A stretch of DNA of 47,238 nucleotides. Source: an uncultured Mediterraneibacter sp. GTDB taxonomy: Bacteria > Bacillota > Clostridia > Lachnospirales > Lachnospiraceae. The notes beneath the pieces are model-generated. The model was not told where the DNA came from. It did no database searches and worked only from the letters and a program-made list of their open reading frames with translations. Below, one piece after another: positions 39,179 through 47,238 of this stretch (the stretch's first letter is position 1; each line of letters starts with the position of its first letter). Where the stretch lies: contig CALWQP010000022.1 in the NCBI GenBank assembly GCA_944383695.1, positions 1-47,238 on the forward strand, read 5' to 3'. A program made the translations under genes and the position numbers.

Positions 39179-41263
39179 TTATTTGTCTCCTTTCCTGCCG
39201 CTTCCGGCTTTTTTATAAAAACCAGCCGCCTTGTCATAACAGGCTCTCAGCTGATACTGATTGTTTAATCCTTTTACCCCCACTGTTCTCCTTGTGATAA
39301 AATCGTCCAGCTTTTTCATATATTCATCCGGAGTGATGCTTCCTTCCGCCACATACGTCAGCCCCTTCTCCCAGCTTGCCGTAAGCTCCGGATTCAGGAG
39401 AGACTTGATGGAATTGTCCACCACATCATATACCATTTCTCCCTGGAGGGTGGGCGTGATGATCTGCGTCTTTTTGTTGAGCGCAAGATATTTGATGTGG
39501 ATCAGCTTTTTTAATATCTCCGCCCTTGTGGCGCTGGTACCGATCCCGCTGCCCTTGATCTGGGCGCGCAGCTCTTCATCCTCAATAAGCTGTCCCGCGT
39601 TTTCCATGGCAAGGATGATAGAGCCGGAGTTGTACCGTTTTGGTGGAGAAGTTTCCCCTTCCTTGATGTCCAGGCTTCTTACCGGAAGGACAGCGCCTTT
39701 CTTCAGTGTTTTTATTACTTCAAACAGCGCGGTGTCAAGATCCTGTTCCGCGCTTTCACTTTCTGATGTCCCGCTCTCCACGGAGCCTGCATCTGACGCC
39801 TGCGCTCCCGCGGACGGTGCGCTTCCCTGGGTCTGACGCTTTGGCTGCGGGATTCCCGCCACTTTCAGCCAGCCTTCTTCTGCCAGCACTTTAAAGCTGG
39901 AATAGAAGCTCTCGCAGCGTATTTTTGACACGATGGCCACCTTCTGGTATACTGCCGGCGGATAGAAAATGCTCAGAAATCTCCGCACGATCAGGTCATA
40001 CACCTTTTGCGATGTGCCTGACAGGGAATTCAGCGCATTCATCCCCTGCCCTGTCGGGATGATGGCATAATGGTCCGTGATCTGCTTATCGTTGACATAT
40101 CTTGTCTTCGCCAGTCCTTTATGGCTTCCAAATCCCAGTATGTCCTTCAGATACGGAGCAGCCATGGCATATTTGGAGAGACCGTTCAAGTTCCTGCTGA
40201 TCTCCTTTGCCACTGCCGTGGAAAGGACCCGGGCGTCTGTCCTGGGATAGGTCACCAGCTTCTTTTCGTAAAGCTCCTGGACGATACGCAGTGTCTCGTC
40301 CGGGCTGATCTTGAAACGCTTGGAGCAGTCGTTCTGCAGCTCCGCCAGATTATAAAGAAGCGGAGGATTTTTCTTTTCCTTTTTCTTTTCCACTGACTCA
40401 ATGACGCATTCCATGGGCTGTTCTTCCGACAGATAAGCAGTCAGCTCTTCTGCCTTTTTTTTCTCTTTGAAACCGTTTTCCTTATACAGGTCAAAGGATT
40501 CGAACCAGCGCGACCCTTTGACTGCCTTCCACTCGCCTTCAAAAGTGTGTCCCGAAGCATCCATCGTGCCGATCACACGATAAAACGGCGTCTTTACAAA
40601 CTCCCGGATCTCCCGCTCCCGGCGGACGACCATGCCGAGCACGCAGGTCATGACCCGCCCCACGGAGATAACGGCATATTTCGTCTTTAAATAACTGGAA
40701 ATACTGTCGCCGTACTTCAGTGTCAGGAGGCGGGAAAAGTTGATTCCCATCAGATAGTCTTCCTTTGCCCTCAGATATGCAGAGGCGCTTAAATTGTCAT
40801 ACTCTGACAGGTCTTTTGCCTCTCGGATTCCCCTCAGGATCTCTTCCTCTGTCTGAGAGTCGATCCACACCCTGCGCCGCTGCTTCCCGGCGACATGGGC
40901 CTTCTGCTCCACAAGACGGTAGATATATTCTCCCTCCCGCCCGGAGTCGGTGCAAACATAGATGGTGTCCACATCTTCTCTGTTCAGGATAGAGCTTACG
41001 ATCTGAAACTGCTTTGCCACTCCCGGTATCACTTCATACTTAAATTCATCCGGAATAAAGGGAAGTGTCTGCAGGGTCCATTTTTTCAGCGCCGGATCAT
41101 ACGCCTCCGGATAGCTCATGGTGACCAGATGTCCCACGCACCATGTAATGATCGCTTCATCTGATTCCAGATATCCGTCCCTTCGTTTTGTATTTAATTT
41201 TAACGCTTTCGCAAATTCCTGCGCTACGCTTGGCTTCTCTGCGATATATACTGCTTTTCCCAT
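39179..41263 (-). CDS. topB: DNA topoisomerase III (type IA)
   Basis: 694 residues. N-terminal Toprim domain (AVYIAEKPSVAQEFAKALKL, VCTDSGREGEYIYRLV), then the type IA core with VGRVMTCVLGMVVRRERE and the catalytic Tyr in KLVTYPRTDARVLS. It has no C-terminal zinc fingers and ends with a basic KAGSGRKGDK. It relaxes supercoils and unlinks single strands during recombination and replication. Immediately upstream of the beta-helix gene on the same strand. Confidence 0.94.
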   Translation of the reverse strand: MGKAVYIAEKPSVAQEFAKALKLNTKRRDGYLESDEAIITWCVGHLVTMSYPEAYDPALKKWTLQTLPFIPDEFKYEVIPGVAKQFQIVSSILNREDVDTIYVCTDSGREGEYIYRLVEQKAHVAGKQRRRVWIDSQTEEEILRGIREAKDLSEYDNLSASAYLRAKEDYLMGINFSRLLTLKYGDSISSYLKTKYAVISVGRVMTCVLGMVVRREREIREFVKTPFYRVIGTMDASGHTFEGEWKAVKGSRWFESFDLYKENGFKEKKKAEELTAYLSEEQPMECVIESVEKKKEKKNPPLLYNLAELQNDCSKRFKISPDETLRIVQELYEKKLVTYPRTDARVLSTAVAKEISRNLNGLSKYAMAAPYLKDILGFGSHKGLAKTRYVNDKQITDHYAIIPTGQGMNALNSLSGTSQKVYDLIVRRFLSIFYPPAVYQKVAIVSKIRCESFYSSFKVLAEEGWLKVAGIPQPKRQTQGSAPSAGAQASDAGSVESGTSESESAEQDLDTALFEVIKTLKKGAVLPVRSLDIKEGETSPPKRYNSGSIILAMENAGQLIEDEELRAQIKGSGIGTSATRAEILKKLIHIKYLALNKKTQIITPTLQGEMVYDVVDNSIKSLLNPELTASWEKGLTYVAEGSITPDEYMKKLDDFITRRTVGVKGLNNQYQLRACYDKAAGFYKKAGSGRKGDK

Positions 41264-41367
41264 ATGATGACGTCTGTTCTGTCCTTTTCCCGGACAAGGG
41301 ATGCCGCAGGCTCACTCCTGATCATATGTATGAGGAATAACCCTGCAGCATTCTCTTTTTGTCCGCT

Positions 41368-42420
41368 TTATTCACGTGTTAAGAAGCGATATGCAGTGCG
41401 TGTGTCGTATTTCTCACCTTTCCTGCACACCGGCTGCGGAAAGTTCTCGTGATGAATGGCGTCCGGATAATACTGTGTCTCAAAGCACACCGCACTCCGC
41501 TTTATGTAGGACGCTCCGTCTTTTCCAGGCTCATTGTCCAGGAAGTTTGCCGTATAGACCTGGATTCCGGGAAGGTCCGTGTACACTTCCATCACGATCC
41601 CGCTCTTGTCCGATACTGCTTCTGCTACTTTATCAAATCTGCCCTCATTTTTCAACACCCAGTTGTGGTCATATCCGTTGCCAAAACGGAGAGGTTCGTA
41701 ATCTGCATCAATATCGTCTCCCAGCACTCTTCCATCCCGGAAATCCATGGGAGTTCCGTCCACACTGCGGATCTCCCCGGTAGGGATTGATTCTGCATCC
41801 GCAGGAGTAAAGGAATCCGCATTCAGCGTCACCTTATGATCCAGCACTGTGCCGCTGTCGTGACCGTTCAGGTTGAAATAACTGTGATTTGTCATGTTGA
41901 TGACTGTATCCTGGTCCGGCACTGCCTCGTAGCGAATGTTCAGCGCGTTGCCGTCGTCCAATGAATACGTCACATGCACGTCCAGAGCTCCCGGATATCC
42001 CTGATCCCCATCCAGACTGTGGAGCAGTAAAGAAATGTGGTCTGATTCGTATTCTTCCACCTTCCATAAACGCTTGTGATAATAATCAGGTCCGCTGTGG
42101 AGGCTGTTTTTCCCATTGTCATTTTTCGCCAGTTCATAGAAAACTCCGTTCAGCTCAAACCCGGCCCTGCCGATGCGGTTCGCGCTTCTTCCCACTGTCG
42201 CGCCGATCGCAGCATCCCCCTGCTCATATCCCGCCGCGTCATCGTACCCAAGCACCACATCCACGAGGTTTCCGCCTTTATCAGGAACACAAAGACGCAC
42301 CAGGACCGCCCCAAAATCGGATATACATGCTTTCATTCCGTTTTTGTTCTCCAGGGTGTACAAATGCGCTTCCTGTCCGTCCTTTGTCCTTCCAAATCCG
42401 GTTACTGCCTGTTTCTCCAT
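41368..42420 (-). CDS. galM: Aldose 1-epimerase (mutarotase)
   Basis: 350 residues. It interconverts alpha and beta anomers of galactose and glucose and so feeds galactokinase. Conserved segments: SDFGAVLVRLCVPDKGGNLV, VGRSANRIGRAGFEL, NMTNHSYFNLNGH with catalytic His, YDHNWVL and the Glu in VCFETQYYPDAIHH. I start at the ATG at 42420, 8 nt after AGGAGG; the open frame to 42507 lacks homology. Not part of the gal operon 30 kb away; whether the same AraC-type regulator controls it is unknown. Confidence 0.94.
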   Translation of the reverse strand: MEKQAVTGFGRTKDGQEAHLYTLENKNGMKACISDFGAVLVRLCVPDKGGNLVDVVLGYDDAAGYEQGDAAIGATVGRSANRIGRAGFELNGVFYELAKNDNGKNSLHSGPDYYHKRLWKVEEYESDHISLLLHSLDGDQGYPGALDVHVTYSLDDGNALNIRYEAVPDQDTVINMTNHSYFNLNGHDSGTVLDHKVTLNADSFTPADAESIPTGEIRSVDGTPMDFRDGRVLGDDIDADYEPLRFGNGYDHNWVLKNEGRFDKVAEAVSDKSGIVMEVYTDLPGIQVYTANFLDNEPGKDGASYIKRSAVCFETQYYPDAIHHENFPQPVCRKGEKYDTRTAYRFLTRE

Positions 42421-42506
42421 TTTGTTTTCCTCCTGAAATCTCTGCATTTTTATTTGCCTTTGCCTGACAGGAAAAGGTATTTTCCGTTTCAAAAACATCT
42501 GTCTCA

Positions 42507-42535
42507 ATTATACTATCAATCAGACCACCTGTCTA
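42507..42535 (-). promoter_or_regulatory. galM promoter
   Basis: Minus-strand TAGACA (42530-42535), a 17-bp spacer and TATAAT (42507-42512). It overlaps the end of ppk. Confidence 0.6.
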
Positions 42536-44668
42536 TAAATGTTTCTTTTTCCGGAATATTCCAAGCACTCTGTCCAGAACTGTTCCCTTCTCTTTTTTAT
42601 TTTTATGGGAAGGAGCCGCAGGCCTTCTCGCATTCAGCGCCTCTTTCATAAATGTCTCCTGGGCGTTTACCAGAGCGCCGTCCTGCTTTTTCTTTCTGTA
42701 AGCGCCCTTGCTGTCCATCTGCCTTGCCTTAACGTTATCTGAAAGCATGACCTTCAGGTCATGCATGAGCCGTTTCCTGATTTTCTCGTCATAGACCGGG
42801 CATGCCACTTCCACACGTTTCTCTGTGTTTCTCGTCATCATATCAGCAGAACCGATATAGACCTTTGCGTCTGCCCCTGTCCCGAACACAAACACCCTTG
42901 GATGCTCCAGATACCGCCCCACAATACTGGTCACACGCAGATTCTCTGTCCTGCCCGGTATTCCCGGCAGGATACAGCAGATTCCCCGCACGAGCAGGTC
43001 TGTCTTTACCCCTGCCCGGCAGGCTTCCGCCGTCTTGCGGATAAAGTCCATATCCGTTACAGAATTCATCTTCATGACAATGCGCCCGCGCTCTCCTTTT
43101 GCAATTTCTTCGTCCATAAGGGAAAGCACCTTCTGCTTCAGACTGGTCGGGGACACGATCAGGTGATGGTATACCCCATCCAGATTTCCGATGGACATGT
43201 TTTTAAAAAATACGGCCGCATCTTCACCAATCTCCTGATCAGATGTCATAAGAGAATAATCCGTATACATCTTCGCCGTTTTTTCATTATAGTTGCCTGT
43301 GCCCACCTGTGTAATATAGCGGATTTCGTTTTTGTTCCGATACGTGATCAGGCAGATCTTGGAATGTACCTTATACCCTTCCATTCCGTAAATCACGCGG
43401 CATCCGGCTTCCTCCATGCGTTCAGACCATTCAATATTGTTCTGCTCGTCAAAGCGTGCCCTCAGCTCGATCAGTACTGTGACTTCCTTCCCATTCTCCG
43501 CGGCGGCACAGAGATATTCCACAAGTCTTGCCTTCTTTGCCAGACGGTATATCGTGATCTTAATGGTCAATACATCCGGATCTGTCGAAGCCTCTCTGAT
43601 GAGCTGCAGGAACGGCTCCATGCTTTCGTACGGATAAGATAGCAGGACGTCCTTTTCCTTCACCTGCTCTATCACGCTCCCATGCGAAAGGGATGCAGAG
43701 GGCTGGGGTGTAAACGGCTCGTTTGTCAGGGCGCGCCTCATAGACTCAGGCAGTTTATCTGCGATCGAAAAGATAAACCCCAGCTTCATGGGCATCTTTG
43801 TGCGGAAGATACACTCCGGCGTGATCTTAAACCGGTCGCAGAAAAATTTTTCCATTTCCTTCCCAAGAGGAACTGCTGTCTCAAGGCGCACTACTGCCAT
43901 CCTTCTTCTTTTGTTCAGAGTCTCCTTCATGACAAGCCGGAAATCGTCATTGTCAGCAAACGCCTCGTCATCCGGTGAAACATCCGCATTCCTTGTTACG
44001 CAGATGTAATTCTTATCCGATACCTGATACCGGTCAAACACAAGCTCCAGATATTCCATGAGCACTTTTTCCATGCGGATGTAACGGATATCATACCCGG
44101 GCAGATACAGAATGTCCGATATGTACTGGGGTACCGGGACAACCCCGATCATTGTATTTCCGTCCAGCTTTAGATTTGCCACGACATAGATTTCCTTATT
44201 GAGCAGATGAGGAAACGGATGATTTGTATCCACGATCTGGGGAGACAGCACCGGGAGCACCTGTTCTTTGAAGTATTTCTTGACGTACTTTTTCTCCTGC
44301 TGTTCCAGATCCTTGAAATCCAGCCCGCACACACCGTAGGGGCGAAGCTGTTTCTTGATCTCGGCATATGTCTTGTCGCGTTCCTTATACAGAGGCGCGA
44401 CTGCCCGGTAGATCGCATCAATCTGCTGCTCCGGCGTCATACCGGAACGTATGTCAAGCTTCTTGTTGTCTACTGCCGCCATATCGTAGAGACTGCCTAC
44501 CCTGATCATGAAAAATTCATCCAGATTGCTCGTAAATATGGCGACGAACTTCATCCGCTCCATAAGCGGGACACTCTCGTCCTGCGCCTCTTCAAGAACT
44601 CTCTGATTAAATCTGAGCCATGACAGTTCCCTGTTCTGTGTGTAATCAAGTATCTCCGGCTTTCCCAT
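42533..44668 (-). CDS. ppk1: Polyphosphate kinase 1
   Basis: 711 residues. It makes inorganic polyphosphate from ATP. N-terminal RELSWLRFNQRVLEEA and NLDEFFMIR, SYPYESMEPFLQLIREA, the phospho-acceptor His in YKVHSKICLITYRN (about residue 440) and the C-terminal site GSADMMTRNTEKRVEVACPV are conserved. A basic tail (KNKKEKGTVLDRVL then IFRKKKHL) extends beyond the usual end. It overlaps the operon with the patatin-like gene upstream (14-bp gap). Polyphosphate binds iron, so a link to the iron cluster is conceivable but not shown. Confidence 0.95.
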   Translation of the reverse strand: MGKPEILDYTQNRELSWLRFNQRVLEEAQDESVPLMERMKFVAIFTSNLDEFFMIRVGSLYDMAAVDNKKLDIRSGMTPEQQIDAIYRAVAPLYKERDKTYAEIKKQLRPYGVCGLDFKDLEQQEKKYVKKYFKEQVLPVLSPQIVDTNHPFPHLLNKEIYVVANLKLDGNTMIGVVPVPQYISDILYLPGYDIRYIRMEKVLMEYLELVFDRYQVSDKNYICVTRNADVSPDDEAFADNDDFRLVMKETLNKRRRMAVVRLETAVPLGKEMEKFFCDRFKITPECIFRTKMPMKLGFIFSIADKLPESMRRALTNEPFTPQPSASLSHGSVIEQVKEKDVLLSYPYESMEPFLQLIREASTDPDVLTIKITIYRLAKKARLVEYLCAAAENGKEVTVLIELRARFDEQNNIEWSERMEEAGCRVIYGMEGYKVHSKICLITYRNKNEIRYITQVGTGNYNEKTAKMYTDYSLMTSDQEIGEDAAVFFKNMSIGNLDGVYHHLIVSPTSLKQKVLSLMDEEIAKGERGRIVMKMNSVTDMDFIRKTAEACRAGVKTDLLVRGICCILPGIPGRTENLRVTSIVGRYLEHPRVFVFGTGADAKVYIGSADMMTRNTEKRVEVACPVYDEKIRKRLMHDLKVMLSDNVKARQMDSKGAYRKKKQDGALVNAQETFMKEALNARRPAAPSHKNKKEKGTVLDRVLGIFRKKKHL

Positions 44669-44682
44669 ACTGCCGCCACCTC

Positions 44683-45546
44683 CTATTTTTCCAGGTATTT
44701 CATCATCTCATCGAACTTTCTTTCCATATAATGATATCCATGCTCATAAAATGCCTGCAGGGTCTCCTTGTTCCGCTCCAGTCTCGATACCGGCGTCACC
44801 TGCGGGCGTAGGATAAATATCTCCCCGCGTTTTTCAAGCTGGTCCAGATAATTCATTGTCTTATTATATTCAAAACTTCTCCTGAATATCGTGCGGATCA
44901 GATTCGGGTAGGATTTATACGCGCGTCTGTATACTTTCTGCATCGCAGGGGATACTACTTTTTTCCGGTACCCCCTGTTTTTCGTGAGAATGACCACGAT
45001 CTTCTTGTTTTCCATCTCCTGAGCCCGCCGTATGGGGACAGAATCCGCCAGGCCGCCGTCCAGATAAGGAATATCATCCACATTTACAATCGGCGTCAGC
45101 AGCGGCATACTGCAGGAAGCACGGCAGATTTTCATAAGACGCGCACTGTCCCGGGCTTCTGTCATATACTCTGCCTTTCCCGTCAGGCAGTTGGTCGTCA
45201 CAAGCTCACATTTGATCTCAGAATTAAAATATGTGTGAAAATCAAAAGGAATCGTCTCATTGGGGAACTTGTCAAAAATCAGGTCCATGTTCATCACACT
45301 TTTCTCTTTCACAAAATCTCTGATCCCATAATAATAATTCCCGCTTTTGTCAGCCGGTATCATACAGTCCCGGGTCCTTCCCGGCTGTTTGGACACATAG
45401 TCCACTGCATTGCAGGCCCCTGCCGACACACCGATCACATGAGAAAAATACACATCCTTCTCCATCAGGAAGTCCAGCGCTCCGGAGGTAAACACGCCTC
45501 TCGTGGCGCCGCCTTCCAGTACAAGAGTTGCTCTCTTTATATCCAT
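44683..45546 (-). CDS. Patatin-like phospholipase
   Basis: 287 residues. The patatin fold motifs are VLEGGATRGVFTSGALDFL (oxyanion loop, residues 10-28), the nucleophilic Ser in HVIGVSAGACNAV (about 41) and the dyad Asp in LDGGLADSVPI (about 161). YjjU-like group with a basic C-terminus (LERNKETLQAF). Acts on lipid acyl esters, probably at the membrane; substrate not known. Upstream of ppk1 with a short gap, same strand. Confidence 0.92.
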   Translation of the reverse strand: MDIKRATLVLEGGATRGVFTSGALDFLMEKDVYFSHVIGVSAGACNAVDYVSKQPGRTRDCMIPADKSGNYYYGIRDFVKEKSVMNMDLIFDKFPNETIPFDFHTYFNSEIKCELVTTNCLTGKAEYMTEARDSARLMKICRASCSMPLLTPIVNVDDIPYLDGGLADSVPIRRAQEMENKKIVVILTKNRGYRKKVVSPAMQKVYRRAYKSYPNLIRTIFRRSFEYNKTMNYLDQLEKRGEIFILRPQVTPVSRLERNKETLQAFYEHGYHYMERKFDEMMKYLEK

Positions 45547-45620
45547 AATGATAACCCCCTTTTCTGATATTATGATAACTCTATTTCAGGCAGATGAATC
45601 GGCATATCATTAAGAAAGCC

Positions 45621-45664
45621 GGACAATGGGATTGTCTGATATGAAGACAAATTTCCCATTGTCC
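45621..45664 (-). terminator. Long hairpin after glmM
   Basis: GGACAATGGGA (45621-45631) pairs with TCCCATTGTCC (45654-45664), and an inner ATTGTCT/AGACAA stem continues it. On the minus strand only a weak T-rich stretch follows, so it may be an incomplete terminator or a 3'-end stabilising stem. Confidence 0.45.
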
Positions 45665-45680
45665 AGCATGTTTCCGGATT

Positions 45681-47024
45681 TTACTCTGTCAGTCCTTCCG
45701 CCTCAATGACTTCTACCACGCTGTCCACGTATTTCTCGCAGATTTCGTCTGAAGCCGCCTCGACCATAACGCGGATCACAGGCTCTGTGCCGCTCTCGCG
45801 GACAAGGATGCGTCCTTCGCTTCCGAGTTCGTCAGCCACTTTCTGTACTGCTGCCTGCACTGCCGCATTTTCTCTTGCGGTCTTCTTATCTTTTACGCGG
45901 ACGTTCTTCAAAAGCTGCGGGAAGATGGTCACTTCATCCGCCAGTTTGCCCAGGGTCTGTTTTTTCTCAAGGATGACTTCCATGAGCATGAGGGAGGTAA
46001 GGATACCGTCCCCTGTCTTTGCATGTTTGCTGAATATAATATGGCCGGACTGCTCTCCGCCGAGTACATATCCGTTTTTCAGCATGTTTTCATACACGTA
46101 TTTATCGCCTACGGCTGTCTGCTCGTATTTCATGCCTGCCTTGTCACATGCTTTGTAGAGCCCAAGGTTTGACATTACTGTCGTGACGATCGTATTGCCC
46201 TCAAGGCGTCCCTGCTCCATCAGATATTTTCCGCAGACATACAGGATGCGGTCGCCGTCTACCACGTTTCCGTTCTCATCAACAGCGATACATCTGTCCG
46301 CATCTCCGTCATATGCGAAGCCGACGTCCAGTTTCTTTTCTTTTACGAATTCCTGAAGGATTTCAATATGGGTAGACCCGCAGTTTGTATTGATATTGGT
46401 TCCATCCGGTTCATTATTGATGACATAAGTCTTTGCTCCCAGCGCGTCGAACACGCTCTTCGCGATAGCGAACGCGCTCCCGTTGGAACAGTCAAGCCCA
46501 ATCCTCATATCTTCAAAGGAGCGGGTCGCAAGAGAGATCAGATGTCCCATATAGCGGTTTCTTCCTGCCGCATAATCTACTGTCCTGCCAATCTTATCTT
46601 TTGTCGCAAGCGGAAGTTCTTCTGTCTTGCCGTCAATGTACGCTTCAATCTTTTCTTCGACTTCTGCCTCCATTTTATGTCCTGCGCTGTTGATCACCTT
46701 GATACCATTGTCGTAGAACGGATTATGGCTGGCAGAAATCATGATACCGCAGTCAAAATCTTCTGTCCTTACAACATAGGAAACACTCGGCGTCGTCGTA
46801 ACATGAAGGAGATACGCGTCCGCGCCGGATGCTGTCAGTCCCGCTGCCAGTGCATATTCAAACATGTAGCTGCTTCTTCTCGTGTCTTTTCCGATCACGA
46901 CTCTTGCCTTGTGGTCTTGTCCGAAATACCAGCCAAGATAACGCCCCACTTTAAAAGCATGCTCCACTGTCAGAACAACGTTTGCCTCACCGCGGAAACC
47001 ATCTGTCCCAAAGTATTTACTCAT
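45681..47024 (-). CDS. glmM: Phosphoglucosamine mutase
   Basis: 447 residues. It converts glucosamine-6-phosphate to glucosamine-1-phosphate for cell-wall precursor synthesis. Active Ser in MISASHNPFYDNGIK (about residue 102), metal site AYDGDADRC (about 240), the sugar-binding loop GEQSGH and the phosphate loop RESGTEPVIRVM. It begins MSKYFGTDGFRGEANV with a ribosome site upstream. Regulated probably at the promoter at 47101-47129. Confidence 0.96.
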   Translation of the reverse strand: MSKYFGTDGFRGEANVVLTVEHAFKVGRYLGWYFGQDHKARVVIGKDTRRSSYMFEYALAAGLTASGADAYLLHVTTTPSVSYVVRTEDFDCGIMISASHNPFYDNGIKVINSAGHKMEAEVEEKIEAYIDGKTEELPLATKDKIGRTVDYAAGRNRYMGHLISLATRSFEDMRIGLDCSNGSAFAIAKSVFDALGAKTYVINNEPDGTNINTNCGSTHIEILQEFVKEKKLDVGFAYDGDADRCIAVDENGNVVDGDRILYVCGKYLMEQGRLEGNTIVTTVMSNLGLYKACDKAGMKYEQTAVGDKYVYENMLKNGYVLGGEQSGHIIFSKHAKTGDGILTSLMLMEVILEKKQTLGKLADEVTIFPQLLKNVRVKDKKTARENAAVQAAVQKVADELGSEGRILVRESGTEPVIRVMVEAASDEICEKYVDSVVEVIEAEGLTE

Positions 47025-47100
47025 AACAACCTACCTCTTGATCTTCCTTAATATTTATGCCAAAACAGGACGGTTCATCCCCATGCCATGACATATTCAC

Positions 47101-47129
47101 ATTATATTACTATTACAGAACAGTTACAA
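47101..47129 (-). promoter_or_regulatory. glmM promoter
   Basis: Minus-strand TTGTAA (47124-47129), a 17-bp spacer and TATAAT (47101-47106). GTTACA-type repeats lie upstream at 47143 and 47155. Nothing else is seen from 47163 to the window end. Confidence 0.65.
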
Positions 47130-47238
47130 GTATTTCTTTTTTGTTACACAAGTAGTTACACAGCTTGAGTTTCCGCAAACTGCATTGAAAAGATAGATAT
47201 GTCCTCTCCAAGTACCAATCTGCCGTTTTTTTGAGAGT

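Noticed and set aside
42761..43642. 293-codon plus-strand frame opposite ppk1
   Set aside because: Entirely inside the conserved ppk1 gene; His/Arg-rich translation typical of a shadow frame.
47130..47238. A glmS-type ribozyme or other riboswitch near glmM
   Set aside because: No glmS ribozyme-like core is visible, and that element belongs to glmS rather than glmM.

Overview
The window looks like chromosomal DNA from a gut-type anaerobic Firmicute, most likely Lachnospiraceae (Clostridia). This rests on DUF4364, DUF6110 and the FeoB-associated Cys-rich protein, strong AGGAGG-type ribosome binding sites, sigma-70-type promoters with 17-bp spacers, a Clostridia-style AhpC plus TrxR-like reductase pair, and a moderate GC that drops sharply in one island. 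The species cannot be named from the sequence alone. No rRNA, tRNA, CRISPR array, intact transposase or phage gene is visible.

Layout. 1-7.3 kb is housekeeping: 5' end of rpmE, rho, a malic enzyme / radical SAM / DUF4364 operon, then rarA, tcdA and a polysaccharide deacetylase on the minus strand. 7.3-11.3 kb is a galactose block: an AraC-type regulator divergent from galK-galT. 11.3-15.0 kb is an AT-rich island with an OmpR-type response regulator, its sensor kinase, a membrane-anchored protein of unknown function and an exported C39-like peptidase. Both island promoter regions carry GATACA-like repeats about 11 bp apart, and the peptidase ribosome binding site lies inside a 19-bp hairpin.

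15-35.4 kb is rich in metal and redox functions: AhpC with a domain-reversed AhpF-like reductase; a CsoR-type repressor and a P1B ATPase whose promoter holds two CsoR-like operators; DUF2975, DUF2798, YkgJ and YczE-type genes; a DUF2325 gene; a ferredoxin-like protein; and a two-ABC-transporter/GntR operon. It ends with an iron cluster on the minus strand: feoA, feoB, a FeoB-associated/HMA fusion, an unusual Fur-family protein, a 26-residue membrane peptide, a DUF6110 protein and an atypical P-type ATPase. A short DtxR-family regulator with a Cys-Glu-His metal site is divergent from feoA.

The most notable result is a 16-bp element, GTTAG-N6-CTAAC or close to it, at five promoters: ahpC, the DUF2325 gene, the small-peptide/DUF6110/ATPase operon, feoB and feoA. 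At feoA it covers the -10 box. I infer a DtxR-type iron regulon that joins ferrous iron uptake to a cluster resembling ferrosome (fez) loci, in which a P1B-type ATPase and a small membrane protein build an iron-storage compartment.

35.4-47.2 kb is again metabolic and housekeeping: L-lactate dehydrogenase, a sodium:solute symporter, a left-handed beta-helix acyltransferase-like protein with topoisomerase III, aldose 1-epimerase, polyphosphate kinase, a patatin-like phospholipase and phosphoglucosamine mutase (glmM).
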